DNA of 64,000 nucleotides from Myxosarcina sp. GA_180221_E-2-1-MAG-40_15 (lineage in GTDB: Bacteria > Cyanobacteriota > Cyanobacteriia > Cyanobacteriales > Xenococcaceae): the NCBI GenBank assembly GCA_020692205.1, contig JAIMKV010000002.1, positions 1 to 64,000 on the forward strand, read 5' to 3'. Below are positions 10,759 to 18,475 of the stretch, in pieces (the first letter of the stretch is position 1; each line of letters begins with the position of its first letter). Below the pieces are notes generated by a model, which was not told where the DNA came from, did not search any database, and saw only the letters and a list, made by a program, of their open reading frames with translations. The position numbers and the translations under genes were made by a program.

Positions 10759-11628
10759 TTGGAGACTAATCAATCTGAAAAGTTAGCAGAAATTCTGAAA
10801 ATAGCTCGCTCTGTAGCCTGGGGTGCAGCTGACATTCTTAGTGCTTTTTATCATCAGGATATTTCGGATTTGGATGTTACGGATAAAAAGGATGGACCAG
10901 TAACCGAAGCCGATTTAGCAGCCAATAAATATATTTTGGGTAGGTTAAAAGAAGAACTGGGAACAGATGATTTTGGTTATTTGTCGGAAGAAACTTTTGA
11001 TGTTAAAAAAGCTGAACCCATCGCTAAAGAATGGGTTTGGATTATCGATCCCCTTGACGGCACTAGAGATTTTATCGATAAGACTGGTGAGTATGGGATG
11101 CACATTGCTTTAGCATATCAAGGTCGTCCTGTAATTGGCATTGTGGCTATTCCTGAAGCGGGTAAAGTCTATTTTGCTGCTAAAGATAATGGTACTTTTG
11201 TGGAAACTAAAGATGGTACTATCACCCCAATAAAGGTTTCTGATCGCAACAAGATTGAAGATTTATACTTAATCGTAAGTCGTTCTCACCGTGACGATCG
11301 CTTTAAGCAATTGATCGAACGCCTCCCCTTTGCTGGTAAAAAATATATGGGTGGAGTTGGCGGTAAGATTTCTACCCTCCTAGAACAAGAATCTGATGTT
11401 TATCTTTCCTTGTCAGGTAAATCGGCAGCCAAAGATTGGGATTTTGCCGCACCAGAATTGATCCTTACTGAAGCTGGTGGTAAGTTCACTTATGTTAATG
11501 GCGAGCCTATTTATTATAATCAGGGAGATGTAAAACGATGGGGTTGTATTGTGGCTACTAACGGCCAGTGTCATGAAACTCTTTGCAAACAAGCTGCTGC
11601 CATCATCAACGAAATTGACAATGGTTAA
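10759..11628 (+). CDS. Inositol monophosphatase-family phosphatase, CysQ-like (3'(2'),5'-bisphosphate nucleotidase)
   Basis: A 289-residue lithium-sensitive-type phosphatase. It has the metal site DPLDGTRDF (D97, D100), an upstream VTEADLAANKYI motif, LSEET around residue 75-79, and the C-terminal WDFAAPELILTEAGG signature. CysQ members hydrolyse 3'-phosphoadenosine 5'-phosphate, the by-product of sulfate assimilation; other members dephosphorylate inositol or fructose phosphates. The sequence alone favours the CysQ branch but does not exclude the others, so no symbol is given. The start is a TTG at 10759 with AGGAGA about 5 bases upstream, which decides the start. A strong hairpin terminator lies 43 bases after the stop. 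Confidence 0.85.
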   Translation: METNQSEKLAEILKIARSVAWGAADILSAFYHQDISDLDVTDKKDGPVTEADLAANKYILGRLKEELGTDDFGYLSEETFDVKKAEPIAKEWVWIIDPLDGTRDFIDKTGEYGMHIALAYQGRPVIGIVAIPEAGKVYFAAKDNGTFVETKDGTITPIKVSDRNKIEDLYLIVSRSHRDDRFKQLIERLPFAGKKYMGGVGGKISTLLEQESDVYLSLSGKSAAKDWDFAAPELILTEAGGKFTYVNGEPIYYNQGDVKRWGCIVATNGQCHETLCKQAAAIINEIDNG

Positions 11629-11671
11629 TCTATTTGAGTTGAGGAGATTTTACCATTGAAGCTTGTTGATT

Positions 11672-11707
11672 ATCTGGGCTTAGCTAATGCTAAACTCAGA
11701 TTTTTTT
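11672..11707 (+). terminator. Intrinsic terminator after the CysQ-like gene
   Basis: A 13-bp stem with one mismatch and one G-T pair, arms ATCTGGGCTTAGC and GCTAAACTCAGAT around a TAAT loop, is followed by seven T. It lies 43 bases after the stop codon at 11628. Confidence 0.8.
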
Positions 11708-11970
11708 AGTCAGTTTTACCGATTAGGGGCTACTAGAAGAGTTGACCCTCTAATTAGCTTAAATAAACTTAATATATAACCATATATACTCAATAGATTA
11801 AGAAATATAGCTTAGGCTTTTTTTACCTGCTTAATTTGAAGCAAATATCAAAAAGCGCGCTTAATATCGCCTATTTATACTAAAAAATTGCTAATATGAT
11901 AATGCAAGTATATTTTTTTGAGTAATACACATTATTTGGCTAATAATGCACTAAGTGAAAATATACTTTC

Positions 11971-12006
11971 AAATTGTCAAGCTTGGCGGCTGACAATTTT
12001 TTTACT
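11971..12006 (+). terminator. Terminator-like hairpin without an assigned gene
   Basis: A perfect 9-bp inverted repeat (AAATTGTCA and TGACAATTT, 11971-11979 with 11991-11999) has an 11-base loop and a T-run to about 12003. No coding gene ends nearby on the + strand. Confidence 0.5.
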
Positions 12007-12029
12007 TTACGATTATATTATGGTCCTGA

Positions 12030-12058
12030 GGGTGTTATCTGGCTGGTAACACCCTTTT
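12030..12058 (+). terminator. Second terminator-like hairpin without an assigned gene
   Basis: A perfect 8-bp stem GGGTGTTA/TAACACCC (12030-12037 with 12047-12054) with a 9-base loop is followed by TTTT. It sits 30 bases after the previous hairpin and may act with it as a tandem terminator. Confidence 0.55.
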
Positions 12059-12295
12059 CTATTAATTATATTGAGGGAGATTTTTTTGTCTTCCGTATAA
12101 TTACTAGAGAATCTTGATTACTGGCATTTTTTGACTACAGATACATATTGACCTAATAACGGCAATTGTGGATAAATATAGCGTAAAGATTGTGTGAAGA
12201 TTATATGAAGTGAATTGGCTCGACGCATTGCTGAACTTGAATTTGTCTTGTTTATAACTTTATAGTTAGTTAGTTAATTAATAGTTATTTTAAGT

Positions 12296-13099
12296 ATGAT
12301 CAATCGGATTGTGCCTCACGTTGGTCAATTATTTATTTATCCAATTAAATCGTTAGATCCAGTCTGTTGCGATCGCGTGACTATGTTAGAATCTGGAGCA
12401 ATAAGTGGCGATCGCACCTGGGCAATTATTGATCGAGACGGTAATTTTGTTAACGGCAAGCGCCACCAAAAGATTCACGCTTTGCGAGCAAAATTTGATT
12501 TAAAAGCTCAAACCCTGTCCTTACAGGTACAAGGAACAAACCAAGTAGCAAGATTTGATCTAGTTAAATCACCAGCAGCATTATGTGCCTGGCTGGAGGA
12601 ATACTTTGGCTTTCCTGTAGAGATTAAACAGAATCTAAAGATAGGTTTTCCTGATGATACGGTTTCGCCTGGGCCAACTATAGTTAGTACAGCAACTTTA
12701 TCAGCGATCGCCGATTGGTATCCAGAGTTAACTACAGCAGATATTCGTTGGCGGTTTCGTGCCAATATTGAAATTGCTGGTGTCCCTGCTTTTTGGGAAG
12801 ATCGATTGTTTACCACTTCAGCACAAACGGTTAAATTTAAAGTCGGTGACGTAGAATTTAGGGGGGTCAATCCTTGTCAACGCTGTATTGTCGTCACTCG
12901 CGATCCGCAAACAGGAAAAGCTTACCCTAAATTTCAAAAAACTTTTATCGAGCAAAGAAAAAACACTCTACCCGAATGGACAGAGCGATCGCGTTTTAAT
13001 CACTTTTTTCGATTAGCTGTTAATACCAGGTTGTCTCCTACTGAAGCAGGGAAAGTAATAGAAGTAGGCGACAAAATAATTATTGATTTACCAACATAA
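12296..13099 (+). CDS. MOSC domain-containing protein
   Basis: A 267-residue protein with an N-terminal MOSC beta-barrel domain (GQLFIYPIKSLDPVCCDRV, about residues 8-80) and a C-terminal MOSC domain. The molybdenum-cofactor cysteine is in the motif NPCQRCIVVTRDPQTG near residue 195. Family members include YcbX and the mitochondrial amidoxime-reducing component, which bind a sulfurated or cysteine-ligated molybdenum cofactor and reduce N-hydroxylated substrates. No partner ferredoxin domain is fused here. The ATG at 12296 begins close to the conserved barrel. The exact substrate is unknown. It is alone on the + strand, with long gaps on both sides. Confidence 0.87.
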   Translation: MINRIVPHVGQLFIYPIKSLDPVCCDRVTMLESGAISGDRTWAIIDRDGNFVNGKRHQKIHALRAKFDLKAQTLSLQVQGTNQVARFDLVKSPAALCAWLEEYFGFPVEIKQNLKIGFPDDTVSPGPTIVSTATLSAIADWYPELTTADIRWRFRANIEIAGVPAFWEDRLFTTSAQTVKFKVGDVEFRGVNPCQRCIVVTRDPQTGKAYPKFQKTFIEQRKNTLPEWTERSRFNHFFRLAVNTRLSPTEAGKVIEVGDKIIIDLPT

Positions 13100-13295
13100 C
13101 CTCTAACTTTGAAACAGCAATAGCTATTCTCCCTACAAAAATGATGTGTCAGGAAACTGAATTAAACTGGTATTCGATTTAGCTTTTTGAGAATATAATC
13201 AAGCTGCATAAAGTTACCCGTTGATATCTTGATTCAGCAACGCCTTTTTAAAATATAGATTGAACTTAGTTCATAAATAATCGCTTGAAGCGGAA

Positions 13296-13535
13296 TTGGC
13301 AGAAATGCGGATTCGCCAACAAGAAGAGTCGTCATCTCAAAGTGCTTATGACTCGGCGCAACAGATGATTACGAATTTACCAAAATTGATCGATCAATCT
13401 AATCAAGAGCGTACCGCTAGGGAAATTTTGACAATCATTAACGAGTTGGAAAAGGTTAAGATGCAAACTACTGTTCACGCAGATGCAATGATCCTGATGG
13501 ATTTTGCTAATAAAAAATTGCAACAATTGCGTTAG
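13296..13535 (+). CDS. Small helical protein of unknown function
   Basis: An open frame of 79 residues, rich in Gln, Glu and Ser, predicted mostly helical, with no membrane segment and no recognised domain. The start could be the TTG at 13296 or the ATG at 13305. Neither has a good ribosome site, and in-frame stops lie just upstream. The stop overlaps the convergent msrA stop by four bases. The even codon use and the tight convergent end suggest a real gene, but the product could also be the remnant of a longer coiled-coil protein. Confidence 0.5.
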   Translation: MAEMRIRQQEESSSQSAYDSAQQMITNLPKLIDQSNQERTAREILTIINELEKVKMQTTVHADAMILMDFANKKLQQLR

Positions 13536-14011
13536 TTTCTTATCGAGCGATTTCTCTTTTTCTTGAGGTATTGCTGATGTTCTTCAGTAGCGAGATAGTA
13601 TTCTTTAGCTGGCTTGATTTCGGTTACGATAACTTGATTATATTTACCAGACTGCTGTAACTGTTGTTGAGATTTACGAGCAATTTGTAATTGTTCTGGG
13701 GTGTGATAGAAAATCACTGAGCGATATTGTTCGCCTCGATCTGCACCCTGGCGGTTAAGGCTTGTCGGATCGTGAATTTGCCAAAATATGTTTAATAATT
13801 TTTCGTAGCTAATTATTTCTGGATTGTATTCAACCTGGGCTACTTCGGCATGTCCTGTAATTCTCGCCACTACGTCAAGATAAGAAGGATGAGGAAAATC
13901 GCCTCCCATATATCCTACCGAGGTTTTAATTACTCCTGGCAACCTGAGAAATTCGTTTTCGGTTTGCCAAAAACATCCTGCACCGAAGGTTGCTAACTGT
14001 TTGTTACTCAT
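13532..14011 (-). CDS. msrA: Peptide-methionine (S)-S-oxide reductase
   Basis: MsrA repairs oxidised methionine in proteins. The protein has 159 residues and the catalytic motif GAGCFW with C13. Conserved family stretches include TSVGYMGGDFPHPSYLDVVARITGHAEVAQVEYNP (in two parts) and a QIHDPTSLNRQGADRGEQYRS core. C13 is the only cysteine: the usual C-terminal resolving cysteines are absent, and the tail ends in a basic QYLKKKRNRSIRN stretch. It therefore looks like a one-cysteine MsrA that would need an external thiol. The ATG is at 14011. It precedes, on the same strand, nothing closer than the convergent small ORF. Confidence 0.94.
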   Translation of the reverse strand: MSNKQLATFGAGCFWQTENEFLRLPGVIKTSVGYMGGDFPHPSYLDVVARITGHAEVAQVEYNPEIISYEKLLNIFWQIHDPTSLNRQGADRGEQYRSVIFYHTPEQLQIARKSQQQLQQSGKYNQVIVTEIKPAKEYYLATEEHQQYLKKKRNRSIRN

Positions 14012-14070
14012 AAATAGATGCTCAATCCTGGTAACTACCGCTAAAACTGTGTTCTCATCGCTAAATTTTG

Positions 14071-14991
14071 TTAATTAGTTGAATAAACTTCTTGTGCTGC
14101 ACGATGTAATAAGGAATGGCGATAAACTAGCGCAGACATATCCTTACCATAACCACCACCAATGACGCTAGCCACAGGATATCCCGCAGCTTTGCAGGTA
14201 CTTAGAACCATTCTTTCCCGTCGATATATGCCCCAGTTGGTAAGGGATAATTTACCTAAGCGATCGCTGACGTGAGTATCTACCCCTGCATCAAATAATA
14301 CTAGTTCTGGTCTTACTTCACTTAGTAAATCTGACAGGTGACTGGCTAATATTTGCAAATAACCATCATCATCTAAGCCAATGGGTAAAGAAATATCGAG
14401 ATCGCTGTGTTGTTTTCTGCTGGGAAAATTTGCCTCACAGTGCATCGAAAAAGTAAATACGCTATTGTCATTTTGAAAGATATAGGCTGTACCATCACCT
14501 TGGTGTACATCACAATCTATAATTAAGATTTTGTGAGCTAATCTCTGATGCTGCAATACGCGAGAAGCGATCGCTAAATCGTTAAAAATACAAAAACCAG
14601 AACCATAACTAGGAAAAGCGTGATGGGTACCTCCTGCGGTATTACAGGCGCAGCCATATTCAAGAGCTAATTTTGCAGCCAGTATAGTTCCACCGATAGC
14701 AATACGGGTACGATGTGCTAGGGCTGAACTCCAGGGTAAACCAATACGACGTTGGGCTTTAGATTCTAATGTTCCTGCGCAGTATTCCCGAACGTATTTG
14801 GGAGTATGAACTAGCTGAATTAATTCTAAACTGGGCAATTCTGGCTCAAAGATCTGTTCTGGTTCAACTACCCCATCTTTAAGCAGTAAGTCTTGTAGCA
14901 GCTTAAATTTGGGCATGGGAAAGCGATGAGCATCGGGCAGTGGGGCAACATAATCGGGATGATAAACCAGAGCAAAACCGTACTTACCCAT
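14071..14991 (-). CDS. Histone deacetylase-family protein
   Basis: A zinc-dependent deacetylase fold of 306 residues. The catalytic elements are GGTHHAFPSYGSGFCIFND (tandem His), IIDCDVHQGDGTAYIF (zinc ligands Asp and His) and LFDAGVDTHVSDRLGKL. Bacterial members remove acetyl groups from acetoin-pathway enzymes, polyamines or proteins; the substrate here is unknown. The YHPDYVAPLPDAHRFPMPKF beginning is the standard N-terminus, so the ATG at 14991 is well supported. Its start lies 79 bases beyond the stop of the ABC exporter gene, so it could be read from the same - strand transcript. The family is certain, the function open. Confidence 0.9.
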   Translation of the reverse strand: MGKYGFALVYHPDYVAPLPDAHRFPMPKFKLLQDLLLKDGVVEPEQIFEPELPSLELIQLVHTPKYVREYCAGTLESKAQRRIGLPWSSALAHRTRIAIGGTILAAKLALEYGCACNTAGGTHHAFPSYGSGFCIFNDLAIASRVLQHQRLAHKILIIDCDVHQGDGTAYIFQNDNSVFTFSMHCEANFPSRKQHSDLDISLPIGLDDDGYLQILASHLSDLLSEVRPELVLFDAGVDTHVSDRLGKLSLTNWGIYRRERMVLSTCKAAGYPVASVIGGGYGKDMSALVYRHSLLHRAAQEVYSTN

Positions 14992-15070
14992 TAATTTAAA
15001 TTTAACCTCGGCAGAGATTTGAGCAAAATGGGTTGAGCAAAGTAAGAGATTAAGGGTTTTTTGCTCACCG

Positions 15071-16819
15071 TTAGTTTAATACTTCTTTAAGCTGGTGTTG
15101 TTCCCACAGAGTTTTATATAATCCCGCCTCTTGCAGTAGAACTTCATGAGTACCATTTTGAACAATTTTGCCTTCATCCATGACTAAAATGCGATTGCAG
15201 GTGGCTGCTGCGGATAGTTGATGGGAAATAAAGATTACGGTTTTTTTGGCTCTCGTAGGCGATAGACTATCTAAAATCCTGGTGGCGGTTTCGTTATCGA
15301 CGCTGGAAAGAGCATCATCGAGAATTAATACTTTGGCTTCTGCTAATAAAGCTCTAGCTAGAGAAGTTCGCTGTCTTTGTCCACCAGAGAGAGTGATTCC
15401 TCTTTCTCCAACTAAAGTATCATACTCTTGCGGAAAAGTGAGGATTTCTGGATGAATTTGAGCTTGTTTAGCTGCCTGTACGACTTCTCTACTTTCGCTT
15501 AATGGCTCACCATAGCGGATGTTGTTTTGAATCGTGGTGCTAAATAAAAAACTATCTTGGGGTACATAGGCGACCGCTTTTCTTAAGGAAGTAAGATCCA
15601 GCTTAGTTACGTCGCAATTATCAAGAAATAGTTCTCCTGCTGGTATATTCAACAAGCGAGGAATGGCGTTAGCCAGCGTAGACTTACCTGAACCAATTGA
15701 ACCGACGATCGCCACGGTTTCCCCAGGCTTGATGGTAAAGTTAACATCATATAGGGCTGGGGTATGAGAACCTGGATAAGTATAGGTAAGGTGGCGCGCC
15801 GTAATTTCGCCTTTAATATCTTTTAGAGGCAAAACAATCGGATTAGGACTATTTTTTATTTTGGGTTCAGCTTTAGTAATAGACTCAACCCGATCTATAC
15901 TGACTTCTCCCTGTTGATAAGCGGTGATCGTAAACCCTAATAAGGCGGTAGGGAAAACTAATCTTTCGACAAATAAGACTAGAGCAATAAAGTCACCCAC
16001 GGTAATACTACCACTGGCGATCGCTGCTGTACCCTGCCACAAGAGAATTAAGAGGCTGACATAGGAAATTCCTTCAATAACGGGAAAAAGCAGATTTCTG
16101 ATTTTAGCTAGTTTAAGGTTTGCCGCTAACAACTGCTGATTTTTCTGCTTAAATGCCGCTCTTTCTTGGTTTTCCTGGGCATAAATCCTAATTAGAGCCA
16201 TACCGCTCATATCTTCTTGGATTAGCTCACTTAGATCCGACAGTTTGTCCTGAATTTCTGCCTGATATCGACGCAATTTACCGCTAAATAGCTGTACTGT
16301 AATCAGCATGACTGGATATACGGCGATCGCCAAGATGGTAAGCCGGACATTAATATTCAGCATCGCTGGCAGAGTAAAGGCATAGGCGAAAATGATATTA
16401 ATCAAGCTCAACACCGCAAACCCTACCAAACGGCGAATATTCTCCACATCACTGGTAGCGCGATTAATTAAATCTCCCGACGTGTTGTTAGAAAAGTATC
16501 CTGGTTCTATAGTTAGTAAGTGTTGAAAAATTCTTTGCTTTAGACCAAACTCTACCTGTCTTCCTACACCAAAAATTGAGATCCGAGAGAGCATCCGAAA
16601 GCCCCACATAATAGCTGACAAAAGCAGCAACCATAATGCGGTACTTGATAGCCGATCAAAGCTAAATTCTCCCTGTAGCTGGTCAATACTGTCACTAATT
16701 AATAGAGGAATGTAAACTCCCAACGCATTGACAATTATGAGAGCGACTGTTCCCAATAAAACCATTCGCCAGTGGGGACGAAGGTAGTTGCCTAATTTCT
16801 GTAGCCTTGAATTTGCCAT
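15071..16819 (-). CDS. ABC exporter half-transporter (fused membrane and ATPase domains)
   Basis: A 582-residue type IV ABC exporter. The membrane domain occupies about 1-310 with six expected helices. The nucleotide-binding domain has the Walker A GSIGSGKST, the signature LSGGQRQRTSLARALL and the Walker B end ILDDALSSVD. The residue after the Walker B aspartate is Asp rather than the catalytic Glu, the pattern seen in the degenerate site of heterodimeric exporters of the BmrC/YheI type. A partner half-transporter is not adjacent, so it would have to be encoded elsewhere. Substrate could be a drug, lipid or peptide. The next gene downstream is the deacetylase. Confidence 0.88.
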   Translation of the reverse strand: MANSRLQKLGNYLRPHWRMVLLGTVALIIVNALGVYIPLLISDSIDQLQGEFSFDRLSSTALWLLLLSAIMWGFRMLSRISIFGVGRQVEFGLKQRIFQHLLTIEPGYFSNNTSGDLINRATSDVENIRRLVGFAVLSLINIIFAYAFTLPAMLNINVRLTILAIAVYPVMLITVQLFSGKLRRYQAEIQDKLSDLSELIQEDMSGMALIRIYAQENQERAAFKQKNQQLLAANLKLAKIRNLLFPVIEGISYVSLLILLWQGTAAIASGSITVGDFIALVLFVERLVFPTALLGFTITAYQQGEVSIDRVESITKAEPKIKNSPNPIVLPLKDIKGEITARHLTYTYPGSHTPALYDVNFTIKPGETVAIVGSIGSGKSTLANAIPRLLNIPAGELFLDNCDVTKLDLTSLRKAVAYVPQDSFLFSTTIQNNIRYGEPLSESREVVQAAKQAQIHPEILTFPQEYDTLVGERGITLSGGQRQRTSLARALLAEAKVLILDDALSSVDNETATRILDSLSPTRAKKTVIFISHQLSAAATCNRILVMDEGKIVQNGTHEVLLQEAGLYKTLWEQHQLKEVLN

Positions 16820-17031
16820 GCTACAAATATTAACAACTTTTTTCGCTCAAACCAACCACTATCAGGAACAAATTATCAATGATGAGAACAGAGGCAATAA
16901 TTGACTATCTGTGCAGTTTATCTGGTTCAATTTCAATAGCAAAAATAGGAAATTATCGTAACCTGAAAGAACTGGCGACTGGATTAGTTTTTTACTTTTT
17001 GCTCCTGATCTGTGATCTTTGAGCCTTCTCA

Positions 17032-18174
17032 TTAACGTTCTTCCATGGGGATATAGGGAGCATTATGTTCTCCTGTATAGATTTGAGTGGGGCGGAAGAT
17101 GCGGTTCACCGCTAACTGTTCTTTCCAGTGTGCTAACCAGCCTGCGACGCGAGCGATCGCAAAAATTGGCGTAAATAAATCACTAGGAATTCCTAATTTT
17201 CGATATACCAAGCCAGAATAGAAATCAACGTTAGGATAAATTCCTCTATGTCCTAATTTTGCTTCGATAACTCGTTCTAGTTCTAAAGCTAAATCGTAGT
17301 AGTGATCGTGACCTGTCTCATTAAATAGTTGCTCTGCTAACTCTTGTAATATCTTAGCTCTAGGGTCTTTAACTTTGTAGACGCGATGCCCAAAGCCCAT
17401 AATTTTTTGCTTATTAGCAATTAAGTTTTCTATGTAAGGCTGAACATCTTTGACTGAGCCAATATTTTCCAACATCAATAGTACTTCTTCATTTGCTCCG
17501 CCGTGAAGTGGACCGGCTAAAGTGCCTACAGCCGAAGCAACTACAGCATAAGGATCGGTCAGAGTAGAAGCAGTGACCATTGCCGAAAAGGTAGAGGCAT
17601 TGATGGTATGTTCTGCGTGCAGCGTTAAACAGACATCGAAGATTTTTGCTTCTAAAGGATGGGGTTTTCTTTCAGTCAGCATATACAGAAAGTTAGTCGC
17701 ATAATCTAAATCATCATTAGGGGTAATCGCATCGTTTCCCCGTCGCATTTGATGAAATGCGGCTACCATTGTGGGAATTTTTGCCAGAATACGCACTACT
17801 GCTCTTCTGATATATTCAGGATCGTCCAAAGCACGACGAGCATAAAATAAGCCTAATGCTGCTGCTGAAGTTTGCAAAGCATCCATCGGATGCCCAGACT
17901 CAGGACAACATTTCATCATGTCGCGAATACGATATTTAATTCGGCGATGATACAGAATATCAGTTTCAAATTCTTTAAGCTGTTGTTCACTAGGTAACTT
18001 GCCCCAGATCAGCAGATAGGCAGTTTCTAAAAAACTACCTCGTTTAGCTAGCTCTTCGATCGCAATACCGCGATACTCTAAAATTCCTTTTTGACCATCA
18101 ACAAAACTAATACTAGATTTTGTAGCAGGGATGCCTTCTAAACCTGGCTTATATTCGCAGAATGTTGCTGTCAT
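17032..18174 (-). CDS. gltA: Citrate synthase
   Basis: Condenses oxaloacetate and acetyl-CoA into citrate. Taken from the ATG at 18174 the protein has 380 residues, the usual length. It contains the active-site histidine motifs GPLHGGANE and MGFGHRVYK, plus the conserved HAEHTINASTFSAMV stretch. The frame stays open upstream to 18342, but the extra 56 residues are not citrate-synthase sequence. An AGGAAAG ribosome site sits about 4 bases before the 18174 start and decides it. The gene is alone on its strand, with 212 bases to the ABC gene. Family members also include methylcitrate synthase; the sequence cannot fully exclude that, but no methylcitrate-cycle genes are nearby. Confidence 0.95.
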   Translation of the reverse strand: MTATFCEYKPGLEGIPATKSSISFVDGQKGILEYRGIAIEELAKRGSFLETAYLLIWGKLPSEQQLKEFETDILYHRRIKYRIRDMMKCCPESGHPMDALQTSAAALGLFYARRALDDPEYIRRAVVRILAKIPTMVAAFHQMRRGNDAITPNDDLDYATNFLYMLTERKPHPLEAKIFDVCLTLHAEHTINASTFSAMVTASTLTDPYAVVASAVGTLAGPLHGGANEEVLLMLENIGSVKDVQPYIENLIANKQKIMGFGHRVYKVKDPRAKILQELAEQLFNETGHDHYYDLALELERVIEAKLGHRGIYPNVDFYSGLVYRKLGIPSDLFTPIFAIARVAGWLAHWKEQLAVNRIFRPTQIYTGEHNAPYIPMEER

Positions 18175-18475
18175 TGGCTTTCCTATAATAAATTTTAAGA
18201 TAATATATTCTGAAAATAGCTTAAATCGGGTATCAGTTGAGTGGTGAAAGTTACCGAAAATGCGATTTAGGCTAGTAATTTTGAGTATTCTTATTTTACC
18301 TGTAAATATTGATTTGCTACTGGTATGTTTTGAAATAGGCAAAGAATGCCTATTTCAATAAAATTTTAGTGATTATGCTTGGTCTGTAATTAAACGCTTT
18401 TCGCTTTTTTGAGGTAGCATACAATAGATACCTTCGCTTAATTTTAACCTTGATTTTTTAGTAATCAAATATCTC
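18175..18475. other. Upstream region of gltA with a perfect inverted repeat
   Basis: This 301-base gap separates gltA from the histidine kinase gene, both on the - strand. It holds an 11-bp perfect inverted repeat at 18330-18358. No T-run follows it on the - strand, so it is not a typical terminator. No coding sequence is supported here. Confidence 0.5.
18330..18358. promoter_or_regulatory. Perfect inverted repeat upstream of gltA
   Basis: Arms TTGAAATAGGC and GCCTATTTCAA are perfectly complementary around a 7-base spacer. The site is about 155 bases before the gltA start and 118 bases after the end of the kinase gene. It could be a regulator-binding site, a transcript hairpin, or a small repeat element. 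Confidence 0.4.

Larger units (their letters stand above)
11629..12295. other. Long intergenic region with three hairpins
   Basis: No protein-coding frame is supported in these 667 bases. The cysQ-like terminator is at 11672-11707. Two further hairpins followed by T-runs lie at 11971-12006 and 12030-12058, about 300 bases beyond it. They have no coding gene to terminate, so an unannotated small RNA on the + strand is possible. The rest is AT-rich without recognisable motifs. Confidence 0.5.

Noticed and set aside
17032-18342. Longer citrate synthase frame starting at 18342
   Set aside because: The extra 56 residues lack family similarity, and an AGGAAAG site directly precedes the ATG at 18174.
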